A stretch of DNA of 33,196 nt from Desulfonatronum sp. (GCA_011049455.1 DSBL01000076.1:1-33196), one strand, 5' to 3'; positions 15,888-25,391 are shown, numbered from the stretch's first letter. Made by a program: numbers and translations. The notes: generated by a model from the sequence alone, not told the origin.

Positions 15888-16615
15888 TGCTGTTCCACCT
15901 CCCGTCCAAGATAAGCCCGCTGAACATCCCGGTTGAGTTGCAGCTCTTCTGACGAACCTTGCAGGATAATCCGCCCGGTTTCCATGACATAGCCCCGATT
16001 GGCGATGCGCAGGGCGCACTTGGCGTTTTGTTCCACCAAAAGCACGGTCAAGCCGAAAGCGTCCCGCAATTCAACCACGTGCCGGAAAATCATCTGGGAC
16101 AAGGCCGGGGCCAGCCCCATACCCGGCTCATCCAAAAGCAGCATCCTTGGCTTGGCCATCAAGGCCCGGCCTATGGCCAGCATTTGCTGTTCGCCGCCGG
16201 ACAAAGTTCCAGCGGATTGTTTCCTGCGCTGCCCCAGAACAGGAAACATTTCATAGACTTGTCGAATTTCTTGTTGAATTTGGTTGCGCATTTTCAACCC
16301 GCGGCGCTGATAAGCGCCCAAAAGCAAGTTATCCTCCACGCTCATGGGCTTGAACACCAGCCTTCGCTCAGGCACCTGGGAAATGCCTGCGGCGACAATA
16401 TGTTCCGGACGCAACCTGGTAATGTCTTGCCCGTCAAAATGCAGGCTGCCGCCGGAGGAGCGCAACAGGCCGGAGATGGTGGTCAACAATGTCGTCTTGC
16501 CCGCGCCGTTTCCCCCAATAAGGGCCACGATTTCCCCTTGGTTGACGTGCAGGGAAACCCGTCGCACCGCATGCACACGGCTGTAAAATATGTCCACGTT
16601 TTTCAGAATAAGCAT
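15884..16615 (-). CDS. livF: Branched-chain amino acid ABC transporter ATP-binding protein LivF (copy 2)
   Basis: ATPase of the second Liv importer, 243 residues. Walker A GGNGAGKTT at about 34-42, signature LSGGEQQ near 138 and Walker B LLLDEPGMGLAP are all canonical, as is the VEQN switch. It is two bases downstream of livG and overlaps the next paaK-like gene by four bases. Compared with copy 1 it differs enough in sequence to be an old paralogue rather than a recent duplicate, yet the gene order around it is identical. Confidence 0.93.
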   Translation of the reverse strand: MLILKNVDIFYSRVHAVRRVSLHVNQGEIVALIGGNGAGKTTLLTTISGLLRSSGGSLHFDGQDITRLRPEHIVAAGISQVPERRLVFKPMSVEDNLLLGAYQRRGLKMRNQIQQEIRQVYEMFPVLGQRRKQSAGTLSGGEQQMLAIGRALMAKPRMLLLDEPGMGLAPALSQMIFRHVVELRDAFGLTVLLVEQNAKCALRIANRGYVMETGRIILQGSSEELQLNRDVQRAYLGREVEQQ

Positions 16616-16617
16616 GT

Positions 16618-17397
16618 TTACCGTGCATCCTCGCCAAGATAGGCGGCGATGACTTCCGGATTTTTCTGGATTTCAAACGGTGCTCCAGAGGCGATGACCT
16701 GTCCGAAATGCAGCACGGTAACGGCATCGCTGATCCGCATGATCAATTCCATGTCGTGTTCCACAATGGCCACGGTAATGTTCAATTCGTCCCTGATCCG
16801 CCGGATCAGTCCGGCCAGGGCCTGTGTTTCCCTGGTGTTCAGGCCGGCGGCCGGCTCGTCCAGCAACAGGATCTGCGGTTGCGCGGCCAGGGCCCGAGCC
16901 AGTTCCAACAATCTCTGCCGGCCGTAAGGCAGTTCCCATGCCGGCAGGCTTCTTTCAGCAAACAGCCCGACAAATTCGAGCTTTTCTTCGGCCAAGGCTC
17001 GGCAACGGCGCTCCTCCAAAAAATACCTGGGTGTCTTGAACAGCGCACCCAGCACACCATATCGCACATCCCGATGCGCCCCGGTCATCACGTTTTCCAG
17101 GACGCTCATGGTGGTGAACACTTCCAGATTCTGAAAGGTGCGTACCACACCGGCCTGGGCCCTGGCCCAGGCCGGAACGCGAGTCATATCCTGGCCCAAC
17201 AATCCAACAGTCCCGGAACAGCACTCCACCAGTCCGCTGACCACGTTCAACAGGGTGGTCTTGCCCGCGCCATTGGGACCGATCAGGGCCGTGATCGTTC
17301 CTTGGACAACCCGGAAATCCACATCGCAAAGCGCCATGACACCGCCAAAGCGCACGCTCAGGTTTCGACAGTGCAACGCCACGTTGTCAGGGCTCAC
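16618..17397 (-). CDS. livG: Branched-chain amino acid ABC transporter ATP-binding protein LivG (copy 2)
   Basis: Second ATPase of the complete Liv importer, 259 residues. Walker A GPNGAGKTT (about 40-48), a normal LivG signature LPYGRQRLLELARAL, Walker B LLLDEPAAGLN and switch VEHD are all present. The start is a GTG at 17397 with AGAAGG eight bases upstream, overlapping the livM stop by eleven bases. It is the reference for judging the altered signature loop of LivG copy 1. Confidence 0.93.
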   Translation of the reverse strand: MSPDNVALHCRNLSVRFGGVMALCDVDFRVVQGTITALIGPNGAGKTTLLNVVSGLVECCSGTVGLLGQDMTRVPAWARAQAGVVRTFQNLEVFTTMSVLENVMTGAHRDVRYGVLGALFKTPRYFLEERRCRALAEEKLEFVGLFAERSLPAWELPYGRQRLLELARALAAQPQILLLDEPAAGLNTRETQALAGLIRRIRDELNITVAIVEHDMELIMRISDAVTVLHFGQVIASGAPFEIQKNPEVIAAYLGEDAR

Positions 17398-18352
17398 GGC
17401 CGAACCTTCTGCGGACGTTGCTCAACAATTTGCATACACCGCCCGCCAGCCCTTTGGGTAAAAACATCATGCATAAAATAAGAATCAATCCGTAAATGAT
17501 CACTTCCAGATTCTCATAGAAACGCAAAAATTCCGGCATCACCGTTAAAAACACCGCCCCGGCGATACCGCCCCACAAACTGGCCATCCCGCCCAGCACG
17601 ACCATGGTGATCAGTTGCACGGAAAAGTGAAACCCAAAGGACGACGGGGCCACGAAATTGAGATAGTGGGCGTAGAGCACCCCGGCGATGCCCGCGTACA
17701 CCGAGGAAAGCACGAATACGAACAGTTTGTGCCGAGCAATGTTGATGCCCATGGATTGAGCCGCGGTCTCGCTGATGTGGAGAGCCATCAGGGCGCGTCC
17801 GTATTTGGAGTGGATCAGGTTCAGGGAGGTCAAAAGCGCCACGGCAACCATGCTCCAGACCAGATAAAAATAGGACAGGTCTGAATCGAATACGAATCCG
17901 AATACCTCCAGCACGGGGATGCCCACAAAGCCGGACGGTCCGCCTGTCAAGCCGATGGCTTCATTAAAGAAAATATAGACGATCAGGCCAAAGCCCAAAG
18001 TGGCCATGGCCAAATAATACCCCTTCAATTTGAGTACGGGCATGCCGATAAGCATGGCCACCAGCGCCGTCAGCCCCACGCCGGAAACCGCTCCCACGGC
18101 CAGGGGCAATCCGTACGTGCCGGTGAGAACAGCCGTGGTATAGGCGGCGATACCGAACAAGGCGCCGTGCCCCAAAGAAATCTGTCCGGCAAACCCCAGG
18201 AGCAGATTCAGGCCAAGGACAATGATCGCAAAGATCCCGGCCATGGTCAGGATGCTTAAATAGTAATAATCGTGCCGCAACAGGAAGGGGGTGGCCAAGA
18301 CCAGCAGGAAAAAAGCGGCCACCGGGGTCAGTTGACGCAGGGTTGAAGACAT
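17387..18352 (-). CDS. livM: Branched-chain amino acid ABC transporter permease LivM (copy 2)
   Basis: Inner-membrane permease, 321 residues, with about nine hydrophobic segments. It carries the GLNLLLGFAGQISLGHGALFG segment (about 48-68) and the MVVLGGMASLWGG loop near residue 260. The ATG at 18352 lies three bases after the livH stop. Partner of LivH copy 2 in the membrane channel. Confidence 0.92.
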   Translation of the reverse strand: MSSTLRQLTPVAAFFLLVLATPFLLRHDYYYLSILTMAGIFAIIVLGLNLLLGFAGQISLGHGALFGIAAYTTAVLTGTYGLPLAVGAVSGVGLTALVAMLIGMPVLKLKGYYLAMATLGFGLIVYIFFNEAIGLTGGPSGFVGIPVLEVFGFVFDSDLSYFYLVWSMVAVALLTSLNLIHSKYGRALMALHISETAAQSMGINIARHKLFVFVLSSVYAGIAGVLYAHYLNFVAPSSFGFHFSVQLITMVVLGGMASLWGGIAGAVFLTVMPEFLRFYENLEVIIYGLILILCMMFLPKGLAGGVCKLLSNVRRRFGREP

Positions 18353-18355
18353 GGC

Positions 18356-19237
18356 TCAAACCCGCTCTGTATCCGGAACCCCGAACAATCCCGACGGCTT
18401 CCAGAGCAGAATTCCCAGGATGACCACAAAGGCGATGGCGTCCTTGTAGGCCGAGGAAACAAGACCCGCGCCAAAGGCTTCCAGAATTCCGAGAATCAGT
18501 CCTCCGGCAGCGGCACCGAACGGGTTGCCCAGGCCTCCGAGGATGCACGCGGCAAAGCCCTTCATACCCAGAAGTACGCCCACATCATAGGAGGTCATGG
18601 TCAACGGCGTGAGAATCACTCCCCCCACCGCACCCACAAAGGCCGACAGCATGAAGGAAGCCATGACCATCCGTTCCACGCTGATGCCCACCAGGCGTGC
18701 GGCCCTGGGTTCAAATGAGCAGGCCAGCATTGCCCGGCCAAAGATCGTTCGACTGAAAAAGCCTTTCAGCAACGCCAGAACAACCACCGCGATCCCCAAA
18801 ATCCAGAGACTTTGCGGGATAATGGTCGCGCCCAGAAGATGGATCGGGGCCATTCCGGAAAAAGCAGGGAGCACATAAGTGTCCTTGCCCCAAAAAAGCA
18901 TGACCAGTCCGCGGATGGTGATGGAGACGCCAATGGTCACGATAATCAGGTTGATTGCCGAGGCGTTCCGCACAGGTCGAATGGTCAACCGCTCCATGAG
19001 CAGCCCGACCAAGGTCGTGGCGACCACGGCCAGCAGGATCGCAGCGGGAAGACCGGGATCCAACCAATGCATGAATACCACGGCCAGAATTCCGCCGAGC
19101 ATCACGAACTCGCCCTGGGCGAAGTTGATGATCCCCGTGGTATTGAAAATGATGGTAAAACCCAACGCCGCCAAGCCGTAGGTGCTGCCTACGGTCAAGC
19201 CGGACGCCAGAAACTGCAAAAGACTGGCGAGATCCAT
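18356..19237 (-). CDS. livH: Branched-chain amino acid ABC transporter permease LivH (copy 2)
   Basis: Inner-membrane permease of 293 residues, the same length as copy 1, with NFAQGEFVMLGG near residue 40 and the GMKGFAACILGGLGNPFGA loop near residue 220. The start at 19237 (MDLASLLQF) is chosen because it overlaps the livK stop as ATGA; an upstream frame to 19258 would run into livK without a ribosome binding site. Confidence 0.92.
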   Translation of the reverse strand: MDLASLLQFLASGLTVGSTYGLAALGFTIIFNTTGIINFAQGEFVMLGGILAVVFMHWLDPGLPAAILLAVVATTLVGLLMERLTIRPVRNASAINLIIVTIGVSITIRGLVMLFWGKDTYVLPAFSGMAPIHLLGATIIPQSLWILGIAVVVLALLKGFFSRTIFGRAMLACSFEPRAARLVGISVERMVMASFMLSAFVGAVGGVILTPLTMTSYDVGVLLGMKGFAACILGGLGNPFGAAAGGLILGILEAFGAGLVSSAYKDAIAFVVILGILLWKPSGLFGVPDTERV

Positions 19238-20382
19238 CAATCGGACACAAGCTCCCAATCGCCGCCCGCGATCCGGACTATGACAAAGGCCCGCTCGTCC
19301 AGACCGTTGTGATCCTCGGCCGATAGCTCGAAAATACCGCCAGTGGCGACAAAACCATGTATTTCTTCCAGGTGGTCCCGAATGGCCTGGGGCGTGGCTT
19401 CACCAGCCCGACGCACGGCCTCGACTATGAGTGTCAGGGCATCGTAAGCATATCCGCCGAAGGTGGACACCTCGGTGTTGAATCTGGCTTCATACTCCTG
19501 AATGTATGCCTGGAGCACGGCTTTCTGGGGGTGATCTTCGGACAATTGATCAGCCACGGCCAGGCGTCCCGCCGGAAGAATCAATCCTTCCGCCGCGTCT
19601 CCGGCCAGCTCGATGAACCGTTTGGAAGCAACGCCGTGGCTCATATACAGGGGCGTGTCCATGGCCAGCTGCACCCTGTTGCGGGCAATCACCGCGGGAC
19701 CGGGATTGGTTCCCCAGCAAACAATGGCGTCCGGATTCAGCCCTCGAATTTTCGTCAGCTGCGGGGTCATGTCCGTGTCTTTCGGTCCATAGATTTCATC
19801 CGCCGCCACATTCATGCCATGGGCCGGAATCAACTCCATCAACACTTCGCGACCGGCCTGGCCAAAGCCGTCGGATACCGTAATGATCGCGATGTTTTTA
19901 TACCCCTGGGACTTGGCATGTTCCAAAATCTTGATCACGGCATGGCGGTCGGATTGGGGCGTCTTGAAGACCCAGGGATTGACCGGCTTGACGATTTTTT
20001 CAGCAGCAGCGCAGGAGACAAGGGGTATCCGGGCCGAGGCGAACTTGGGCATGATGGCCAGGGTGTTGCCCGAGGTGGTCCCGCCAATGGCCGCGACCAC
20101 CCGGTCGCGCTTGAGCAGTCGATCCGCGGCGAGCACGGCCTTGTTCACCTCTGTTTCATCATCATAGATGATCATTTCCAGGGGGCGTCCCAAAATGCCG
20201 CCCTGGGCGTTGATCTTGTCCTGAAGCAACAGCAGGGTGTTGCGTTCCGGTTCGCCGAGAAATGACGCCGGACCGCTTACGGAAAGCACTGCGCCGACCT
20301 TGATCGGCTCGGCGGCCTTGGCTGCTGGTGCGCTGATAAATACCATCACCGCGAGAGCAAAAAACAGGATGCGAGTGATCAT
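19237..20382 (-). CDS. livK: Periplasmic branched-chain amino acid-binding protein (LivK-like)
   Basis: Substrate-binding protein of the Liv importer, 381 residues, type I periplasmic-binding fold. It starts with a signal peptide (MITRILFFALAVMVF..., cleavage plausible after AKA near residue 23) and lacks a lipobox cysteine, so it should be free in the periplasm. Family marks are IKVGAVLSVSGPASFLG, the DDETEVNKAVLAADRLL helix and IGGTTSGNTLA. The ATG at 20382 has AAGGAG eight bases upstream; a TTG two codons earlier is too close to it. It is the only binding protein gene in the window and could also serve the livK-less importer (inference). The true ligand may be aromatic, given the paaK-like gene in the operon. 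Confidence 0.9.
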   Translation of the reverse strand: MITRILFFALAVMVFISAPAAKAAEPIKVGAVLSVSGPASFLGEPERNTLLLLQDKINAQGGILGRPLEMIIYDDETEVNKAVLAADRLLKRDRVVAAIGGTTSGNTLAIMPKFASARIPLVSCAAAEKIVKPVNPWVFKTPQSDRHAVIKILEHAKSQGYKNIAIITVSDGFGQAGREVLMELIPAHGMNVAADEIYGPKDTDMTPQLTKIRGLNPDAIVCWGTNPGPAVIARNRVQLAMDTPLYMSHGVASKRFIELAGDAAEGLILPAGRLAVADQLSEDHPQKAVLQAYIQEYEARFNTEVSTFGGYAYDALTLIVEAVRRAGEATPQAIRDHLEEIHGFVATGGIFELSAEDHNGLDERAFVIVRIAGGDWELVSD

Positions 20383-20695
20383 GGCCAAATCTCCTTCGAA
20401 TGGGTTTGCGGTTCACGGGACAGGCGGTTTATCGCATGGACAATTTTGCAAAAACAATACACGGCGTCGAAAATCCCAGTCATTTCATGTTCAACGCAAT
20501 TGTCTCGCCAACAGAAGAAAAGACTCCACGGCTCACGAAGGATGCGCACCATGGACGGGGTGTTCATTACCGGTCCAGCCCTGCCTTGTCATCAAACAAA
20601 CAGCCCATGGGTGGAATCCAGCCGATCAATGGCGGCGGCAAAGAATTCTGATCAGGGCATTGTATTCTTTTGACAAGAAAAGCTTCAAAAAACAT
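20383..20695. other. Gap of 313 bases upstream of livK
   Basis: I see no gene here. The gap holds the livK ribosome binding site, a candidate sigma-54 promoter at 20495-20511, and farther upstream an imperfect inverted repeat (GGAC/GTCC arms, about 20549-20576) at a distance where an enhancer-binding protein could sit. Frames of 60-80 codons in the gap have no ribosome binding sites. Confidence 0.5.
20495..20511 (-). promoter_or_regulatory. Candidate sigma-54 promoter of the livKHMGF-paaK operon
   Basis: Read on the minus strand the site is TTGGCGAGACAATTGCG. The -24 GG and -12 GC are separated by exactly ten bases, and TTGG.C...TTGC fits the consensus TTGGCAC-N4-TTGC at all key positions except the two after TGGC. 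The transcript would start near 20484, about 100 bases before livK. Confidence 0.45.
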
Positions 20696-21589
20696 CTATT
20701 TTCCCACCGCACAAGCGGACGGACTGACCCACAACGCCGCACCCTCCAGCCGACTAAGCAATGTCCTGCTTACAGAGCCCATGGAAAACAGGCCCGAACC
20801 TGTCGTTCCCGTACGACCCACAGCCACAACGGCATATCGCTCGCGGGCGGCTTCCTCCAGGATGGCCTGGGCCGGATGAGCGGCCACCAGCACCTTGCTT
20901 TGAATTCTCTCCCGAGCCACCCCGTTGTCCAGAAGTGAACGAAGAGCCGTCTCGAAAAATGCTTGATGCTCGTCAGCGGCGCTGGCGGAATTCTTGCGCA
21001 CATGAATCAGGGTGATGGCGTGCTCGGGTTGATCCGCCGCGACAAATCCCACATGATCAGCAATTTGCACGCATGGCTCTGAACCGTCAACGGCAAGGAG
21101 AATATTCCTTCGGCCTCGCTCAGGACGTTGACAGACCCAGATGGGAAAGGTCAATTCCTCATTGATTATGGTCTTTGTCACGCTGGCCACGAAGAGTTCT
21201 TCAAACCGGGAGAGGCCGCGACGACCAAGGACAAGGGCGTCAAACAGGCCCTTCACGGATTCCTGAATCAAATCCCTGGCCGAGCCGTATTGGCTGAATA
21301 CCAGGCGAACGTTCACATTTTTTTCCTGGAAACCCGCCCGCAGCAACATTTCCCGGCCCTTTTCCAAAAGCTGTCCGGCACGTTGTTCCTGGCGCTTGTT
21401 CCAGTCCAGTTCAATTCTCTGTTTCTGATACACCTCCCCCCTGTCCAGAGAGATATCCGGGGTCTTGGGGGCGACATACAACAGGGTCAACCGAACCGGA
21501 TGCTTGTAGTGAAAAAAAATCTCCACGAAACGACCGGCCTGATATGAAGTTTGGTCATCGCCGATGGCGAGCAGAAAATGTTTTTCCAT
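20696..21589 (-). CDS. Universal stress protein, tandem UspA domains
   Basis: Cytoplasmic protein of 297 residues with two UspA folds (about 1-155 and 160-292). The second carries the ATP-binding signature GRTGTTGSGLFSMGSVS, the G-2X-G-9X-G(S/T) type. The first has the related but altered GRRGLSRFEELFVASVT, so it probably does not bind ATP in the same way. Tandem Usp proteins are common in strict anaerobes and help in stress survival; a specific role cannot be read from the sequence. The ATG has GAGGGA five bases upstream. It lies 259 bases after the GGDEF-EAL gene and is probably transcribed alone. Confidence 0.93.
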   Translation of the reverse strand: MEKHFLLAIGDDQTSYQAGRFVEIFFHYKHPVRLTLLYVAPKTPDISLDRGEVYQKQRIELDWNKRQEQRAGQLLEKGREMLLRAGFQEKNVNVRLVFSQYGSARDLIQESVKGLFDALVLGRRGLSRFEELFVASVTKTIINEELTFPIWVCQRPERGRRNILLAVDGSEPCVQIADHVGFVAADQPEHAITLIHVRKNSASAADEHQAFFETALRSLLDNGVARERIQSKVLVAAHPAQAILEEAARERYAVVAVGRTGTTGSGLFSMGSVSRTLLSRLEGAALWVSPSACAVGK

Positions 21590-21848
21590 GACTATCCCTC
21601 GTTTCTTTTCGCTGTATCTGATCGCAACGGGTCTTGGATCAACCGGCGCCGTCCATGTGAAAAAAACGCCACGCCCTGATCCGAAAAAACAGCTTGCCCC
21701 TCCAATTTAAGGAGAGCGTCTTCTTGTCGTGACCAGAGAATCAAGAATCATCGTTTTGGCCGACGTAAACTGGCCTGTCAAACATGCGTATGGGCTAAAA
21801 GATACAACAAATGATCCATCAGGGCCACACCAAATCGTTTCTGAGGGA

Positions 21849-24149
21849 TTAGGCAAGCAGTTCATGAATGGCCAAGGCATCCAGCGGTCTGGAAAAAAAG
21901 AATCCCTGCACGCATTGGCAGGACATGCCACGCAATGAATCGATTTGGAGGTCCTTTTCCACTCCCTCGGCCACGACCGTCAACTTCAGGCTATGGGCTA
22001 ACGCCATCATTGCCTGGGTGATCTGTTGACCGTCATGATTGTCCAGGGCCGCGATGAATGAACGGTCGATCTTCAACGTATCCACGGGGAACCTGTGCAA
22101 GTAGGACAAGGAGGAGTATCCCGTTCCGAAATCATCAATAGCCAAGCTGATCCCCAGTCTTTTGAGTTCACGAAGGGTGATCAAGGCCAAATCGGCGTTT
22201 TCCATGATGGCGGATTCCGTAATCTCCAGCTTCAGGGAAGCGGCTGACAACCCGGTCTCTTGGAGCACTTGAAGCACTGTGGCTGCAAGGTTCGGCTGGG
22301 CCAACTGCCGTCCGGAGAGGTTTACGGACATGAACAAATCGCGAGCTTTTGGAAAACGCGTCCGCCACTCGGACATGGTCAAACACGCTGTTTGCAGCAC
22401 CCAATCGCCCAGCTCTTTGATGATCCCGGTTCTCTCGGCAACAGGGATGAATTCCACAGGGCTGATCAAGCCGCGAACGGGATGGTTCCAGCGGGCCAAC
22501 GCCTCAAAACCGATCAAGACGCATCCGTTCAGGGTATAAATCGGCTGGTACTGTAACACAAACTCATTGTGCGCCAACCCCCGGCGCAGGTCATGTTCCA
22601 AGCTGGCGGCATGCATAAAGCGTTGAAGCATGGAGGTGGTGAAAACCTTGAATCCAGCGCCCCCCTTTTCCATGGCGGACTGCAGGGCGATTTCCGCATC
22701 CCGCAACAGGTCGTCGGCGCTGAGATACGATTTTGTCTTGATCAGCAGTCCTCCACTGGCGGTGATGAACAATTCGGTATCGTCAACCACTTCGACCCGT
22801 TTGATTTCATGAAACAGACGCCTGGCAATGACCACGGCCTCGCGTGGGGAATTGAGCTCTTCCAAGAGCACCACAAACTCGTCCCCTCCGGTGCGCGACA
22901 CGGTATCCATCCCCCGCAGGCATTCACCAATGCGTCGACCTTGACGGACCAGAATCTGGTCCCCGATTTGATGCCCCATGGTATCGTTGATCTGTTTAAA
23001 GCGGTCCAGATCCAACATGAGCACGGCGAAATGATAGTTGTTTCTTCGTCGCCCGCGCTCAATGGCCCGTTCCAAGCGTTCCAGGAGCAACGCCCGATTG
23101 GGCAGACCCGTAAGAGGGTCGTGCAACGCCATATGGGTCAGGCGTTCCTGATAGCGCTTGCGTTCGGTGATGTCCTGGGTGCAGCCGAGAACGCCGATAA
23201 TCGCGCCATTGGCGTCTTTCAGGGGCACGACGTCGGTTTCCACCCACGCTTCGGAACCGTCCGCACGCACAATCCTGTCGGTCAGAGCAAGCTGCGCCTT
23301 TTTCTCGCGCATCACGTGAAGATCCACATCCCGATGCCTGGCCGCCTCTTTTTTGCGCCAAGAAAGGTCGCCATCGCTCTTGCCTAAGATATTCTCGGGC
23401 TTTTCCAGGTCGAGCAAACAAGCGTAATGACGGTTGCAGCCAAGATAGACGGACTGGGTGTCCTTCCAGAAAATCCCCTGGGGAATCGTGTCCATGACCA
23501 AGTGGAGCATATGTCGTGAATCGATCAAACTACGTTGTACCCGCTTGCGCTCGGCCATCTCCGATTCCAAACGCTTGATTTTGTCCTCCAGTTCCGAATT
23601 CACCTCACGAATTATCCGGTACAGTTCATAACTTTCCAGGGTCTGAGCGGCCGACTGCATCATGATCGAAAAAATGGCCAGGGATGTATCGTGGATGGCC
23701 TTGCGCGGCTGTTGCGGGATGCCCAAGAAAACCCCTCGGCATCGGGAAACCGTATTCATGGCGTGAATCAACACCTCACTATCGTCACCCCCCGCGAAAT
23801 AATGATCCGAACGCCGCAAAACCAGGGACAAAATCCGTTCCTCCACAAGGCGTTCAAAAATCGCTTTGATTCGTGGGGCAGCTTTCGACGGAGTGCATAG
23901 GACCATGGACAGGTCCGCATCCTGGTCATCCATCAGATAAAAGGCCGCGGCCTCCCAGGGGATGAGCCTGTCGATCTTGTCCTGGACCTCCTGGAGAATG
24001 ATTTCCGGCTTGTCGATGCGATTCAGGCTGACGCCCTGCCTGCCCATTTCCAGCACCAGTCGCAGCGCCTGGATGGTGGCGCGATTGACGGCTTCCAGGT
24101 GGGACGTCCTTTCTCCATTTATCTTGTCGGAATGCGAAGATTTTATCAT
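21849..24149 (-). CDS. GAF-PAS-GGDEF-EAL cyclic-di-GMP turnover protein
   Basis: Protein of 766 residues without membrane segments. A GAF-like domain covers about 20-190, a short coiled coil 195-215, a PAS domain about 215-335, GGDEF about 340-500 and EAL about 515-765. The cyclase site reads RTGGDEF and has an RGMD product-inhibition site five residues before it. The phosphodiesterase domain has EAL, SVNLSGRQ, EITES, IDDFGTG, LKIDRSF, EGVE and CVQGFFFS, so metal and catalytic residues look complete. Both activities may be functional, or GGDEF may act as an allosteric GTP sensor. It begins three bases after the HDOD gene and is probably co-transcribed with it. Confidence 0.95.
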   Translation of the reverse strand: MIKSSHSDKINGERTSHLEAVNRATIQALRLVLEMGRQGVSLNRIDKPEIILQEVQDKIDRLIPWEAAAFYLMDDQDADLSMVLCTPSKAAPRIKAIFERLVEERILSLVLRRSDHYFAGGDDSEVLIHAMNTVSRCRGVFLGIPQQPRKAIHDTSLAIFSIMMQSAAQTLESYELYRIIREVNSELEDKIKRLESEMAERKRVQRSLIDSRHMLHLVMDTIPQGIFWKDTQSVYLGCNRHYACLLDLEKPENILGKSDGDLSWRKKEAARHRDVDLHVMREKKAQLALTDRIVRADGSEAWVETDVVPLKDANGAIIGVLGCTQDITERKRYQERLTHMALHDPLTGLPNRALLLERLERAIERGRRRNNYHFAVLMLDLDRFKQINDTMGHQIGDQILVRQGRRIGECLRGMDTVSRTGGDEFVVLLEELNSPREAVVIARRLFHEIKRVEVVDDTELFITASGGLLIKTKSYLSADDLLRDAEIALQSAMEKGGAGFKVFTTSMLQRFMHAASLEHDLRRGLAHNEFVLQYQPIYTLNGCVLIGFEALARWNHPVRGLISPVEFIPVAERTGIIKELGDWVLQTACLTMSEWRTRFPKARDLFMSVNLSGRQLAQPNLAATVLQVLQETGLSAASLKLEITESAIMENADLALITLRELKRLGISLAIDDFGTGYSSLSYLHRFPVDTLKIDRSFIAALDNHDGQQITQAMMALAHSLKLTVVAEGVEKDLQIDSLRGMSCQCVQGFFFSRPLDALAIHELLA

Positions 24150-24152
24150 GAA

Positions 24153-25391
24153 CTACCCGAAAAAAACACGCATGATGTCCGCCACCTGTTTATCCACCTG
24201 GCGGGCCAGCACCGGCAGGACGTTTTTGGACAAACCTAGACTTGCCCAGGCCTCGATATCCAAAGGAGGCGCCAACGTTGCACCGCTTTTGCCCAAGGCC
24301 AGTGAATGGGCCAAAAAGTCAGCGACATGGGTCACGGCCGCCTCCCGGGCATACCCGCTAGATCCTGGAGAATGGTGTTCTCCCACGGCCAGAACCAGAT
24401 TTTCTGGAAGCTGCCATTTTTCCATGACCTGTTGGGCCAATTCGGCATGGTTGAATCCCCATCGCTTACTTTCCAAGGCATGCAGGGCGACCTTTTGTCC
24501 GCGGTATTCATTGAATACCCCATGAACTGCATCCAGTCGGTTCTTCAGCATGATCAGGCGTCCGAGATCATGCAAAAGGCCGGCAACGAAAAAACGTTCC
24601 TCGTCCTGTTCTCCGCAATGCACGGCGAGAATCATTCCCACAACCCCGCAGGCAACGGAATGCTTCCAGAAGCCGGACATGTCCAACATGTCGCTTTGCA
24701 ATCCCTGGAACATGCTGATCACGGAAATACCCATGGCCAGGTTAATGATCTTATTGTGCCCCAAAAGCACGATGGCCCTGGAAAGAGTATCGACTTTTTG
24801 GGGAAAACCGTAATAGGGCGTGTTCACGACCTTGAGCAGCTTGACGGAGAGAGCCACGTCCTTGCTGACCAAGTCAGCGACATAGGCAGCGGAGCTTTGA
24901 GGATCATTCGCCGCTTGCAGGACATGGCGAAAAATCTCGGGATGAGAGGCTAATTCCAGATCCTGGCGGACAACATTTTCAATGTTCTCTTTTCTGGGCC
25001 AAACAGACACGGGAGGCGCATCAATGGTTCTGGAAAAGACAGCGCAACTGCCTGCTTCATCTTTGGCGAGCAGCTGGGCCGTTCGTTCGATATACAGCTT
25101 GATCGCCTCACGAACCATGGGATGACGGACATCATCCAGGCAAAAAAAGATCTTGGCCAGTTCACGAGCCTGATTCAACAGCGCTGGATTCAAGACAACA
25201 GGATGTGCATCCCCCTCTTGGCCGTTCTCTCCCAGAACGTCTCCTTCCACGATACCCCAAATCTTGCAGGTCCAGATATGCTTTTCCGAAAGCACGGCTC
25301 CTTTGGGCAGGAGCATTCTTCCCTGGGGAGATTTCAAGTCCTCTGCCAAAACCATTCCGGGCTTGAAATCATCAACTTTCAACAACCCCAT
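24153..25391 (-). CDS. HDOD-domain signalling protein
   Basis: Protein of 412 residues. The HDOD domain (about 135-350) has the DVALSVKLLKVVNTPYYGF block and GLLHDLGRL, keeping an HD pair but lacking a GYP motif. The N-terminal 60 residues (LKVDDFKPGMVLAEDLKSPQGRMLLPKG) form the small domain often seen in front of HDOD and HD-GYP proteins. HDOD proteins act as signalling or regulatory adaptors, often with c-di-GMP enzymes; enzymatic activity is rarely shown. The ATG has GGAAG seven bases upstream. Coupling to the GGDEF-EAL gene suggests joint function. Confidence 0.9.
   Translation of the reverse strand: MGLLKVDDFKPGMVLAEDLKSPQGRMLLPKGAVLSEKHIWTCKIWGIVEGDVLGENGQEGDAHPVVLNPALLNQARELAKIFFCLDDVRHPMVREAIKLYIERTAQLLAKDEAGSCAVFSRTIDAPPVSVWPRKENIENVVRQDLELASHPEIFRHVLQAANDPQSSAAYVADLVSKDVALSVKLLKVVNTPYYGFPQKVDTLSRAIVLLGHNKIINLAMGISVISMFQGLQSDMLDMSGFWKHSVACGVVGMILAVHCGEQDEERFFVAGLLHDLGRLIMLKNRLDAVHGVFNEYRGQKVALHALESKRWGFNHAELAQQVMEKWQLPENLVLAVGEHHSPGSSGYAREAAVTHVADFLAHSLALGKSGATLAPPLDIEAWASLGLSKNVLPVLARQVDKQVADIMRVFFG

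Noticed and set aside
21729-21938. Plus-strand frame of 69 codons starting with GTG
   Set aside because: Its AAGGAG is 14 bases away, it runs into the end of the GGDEF-EAL gene and resembles nothing known.
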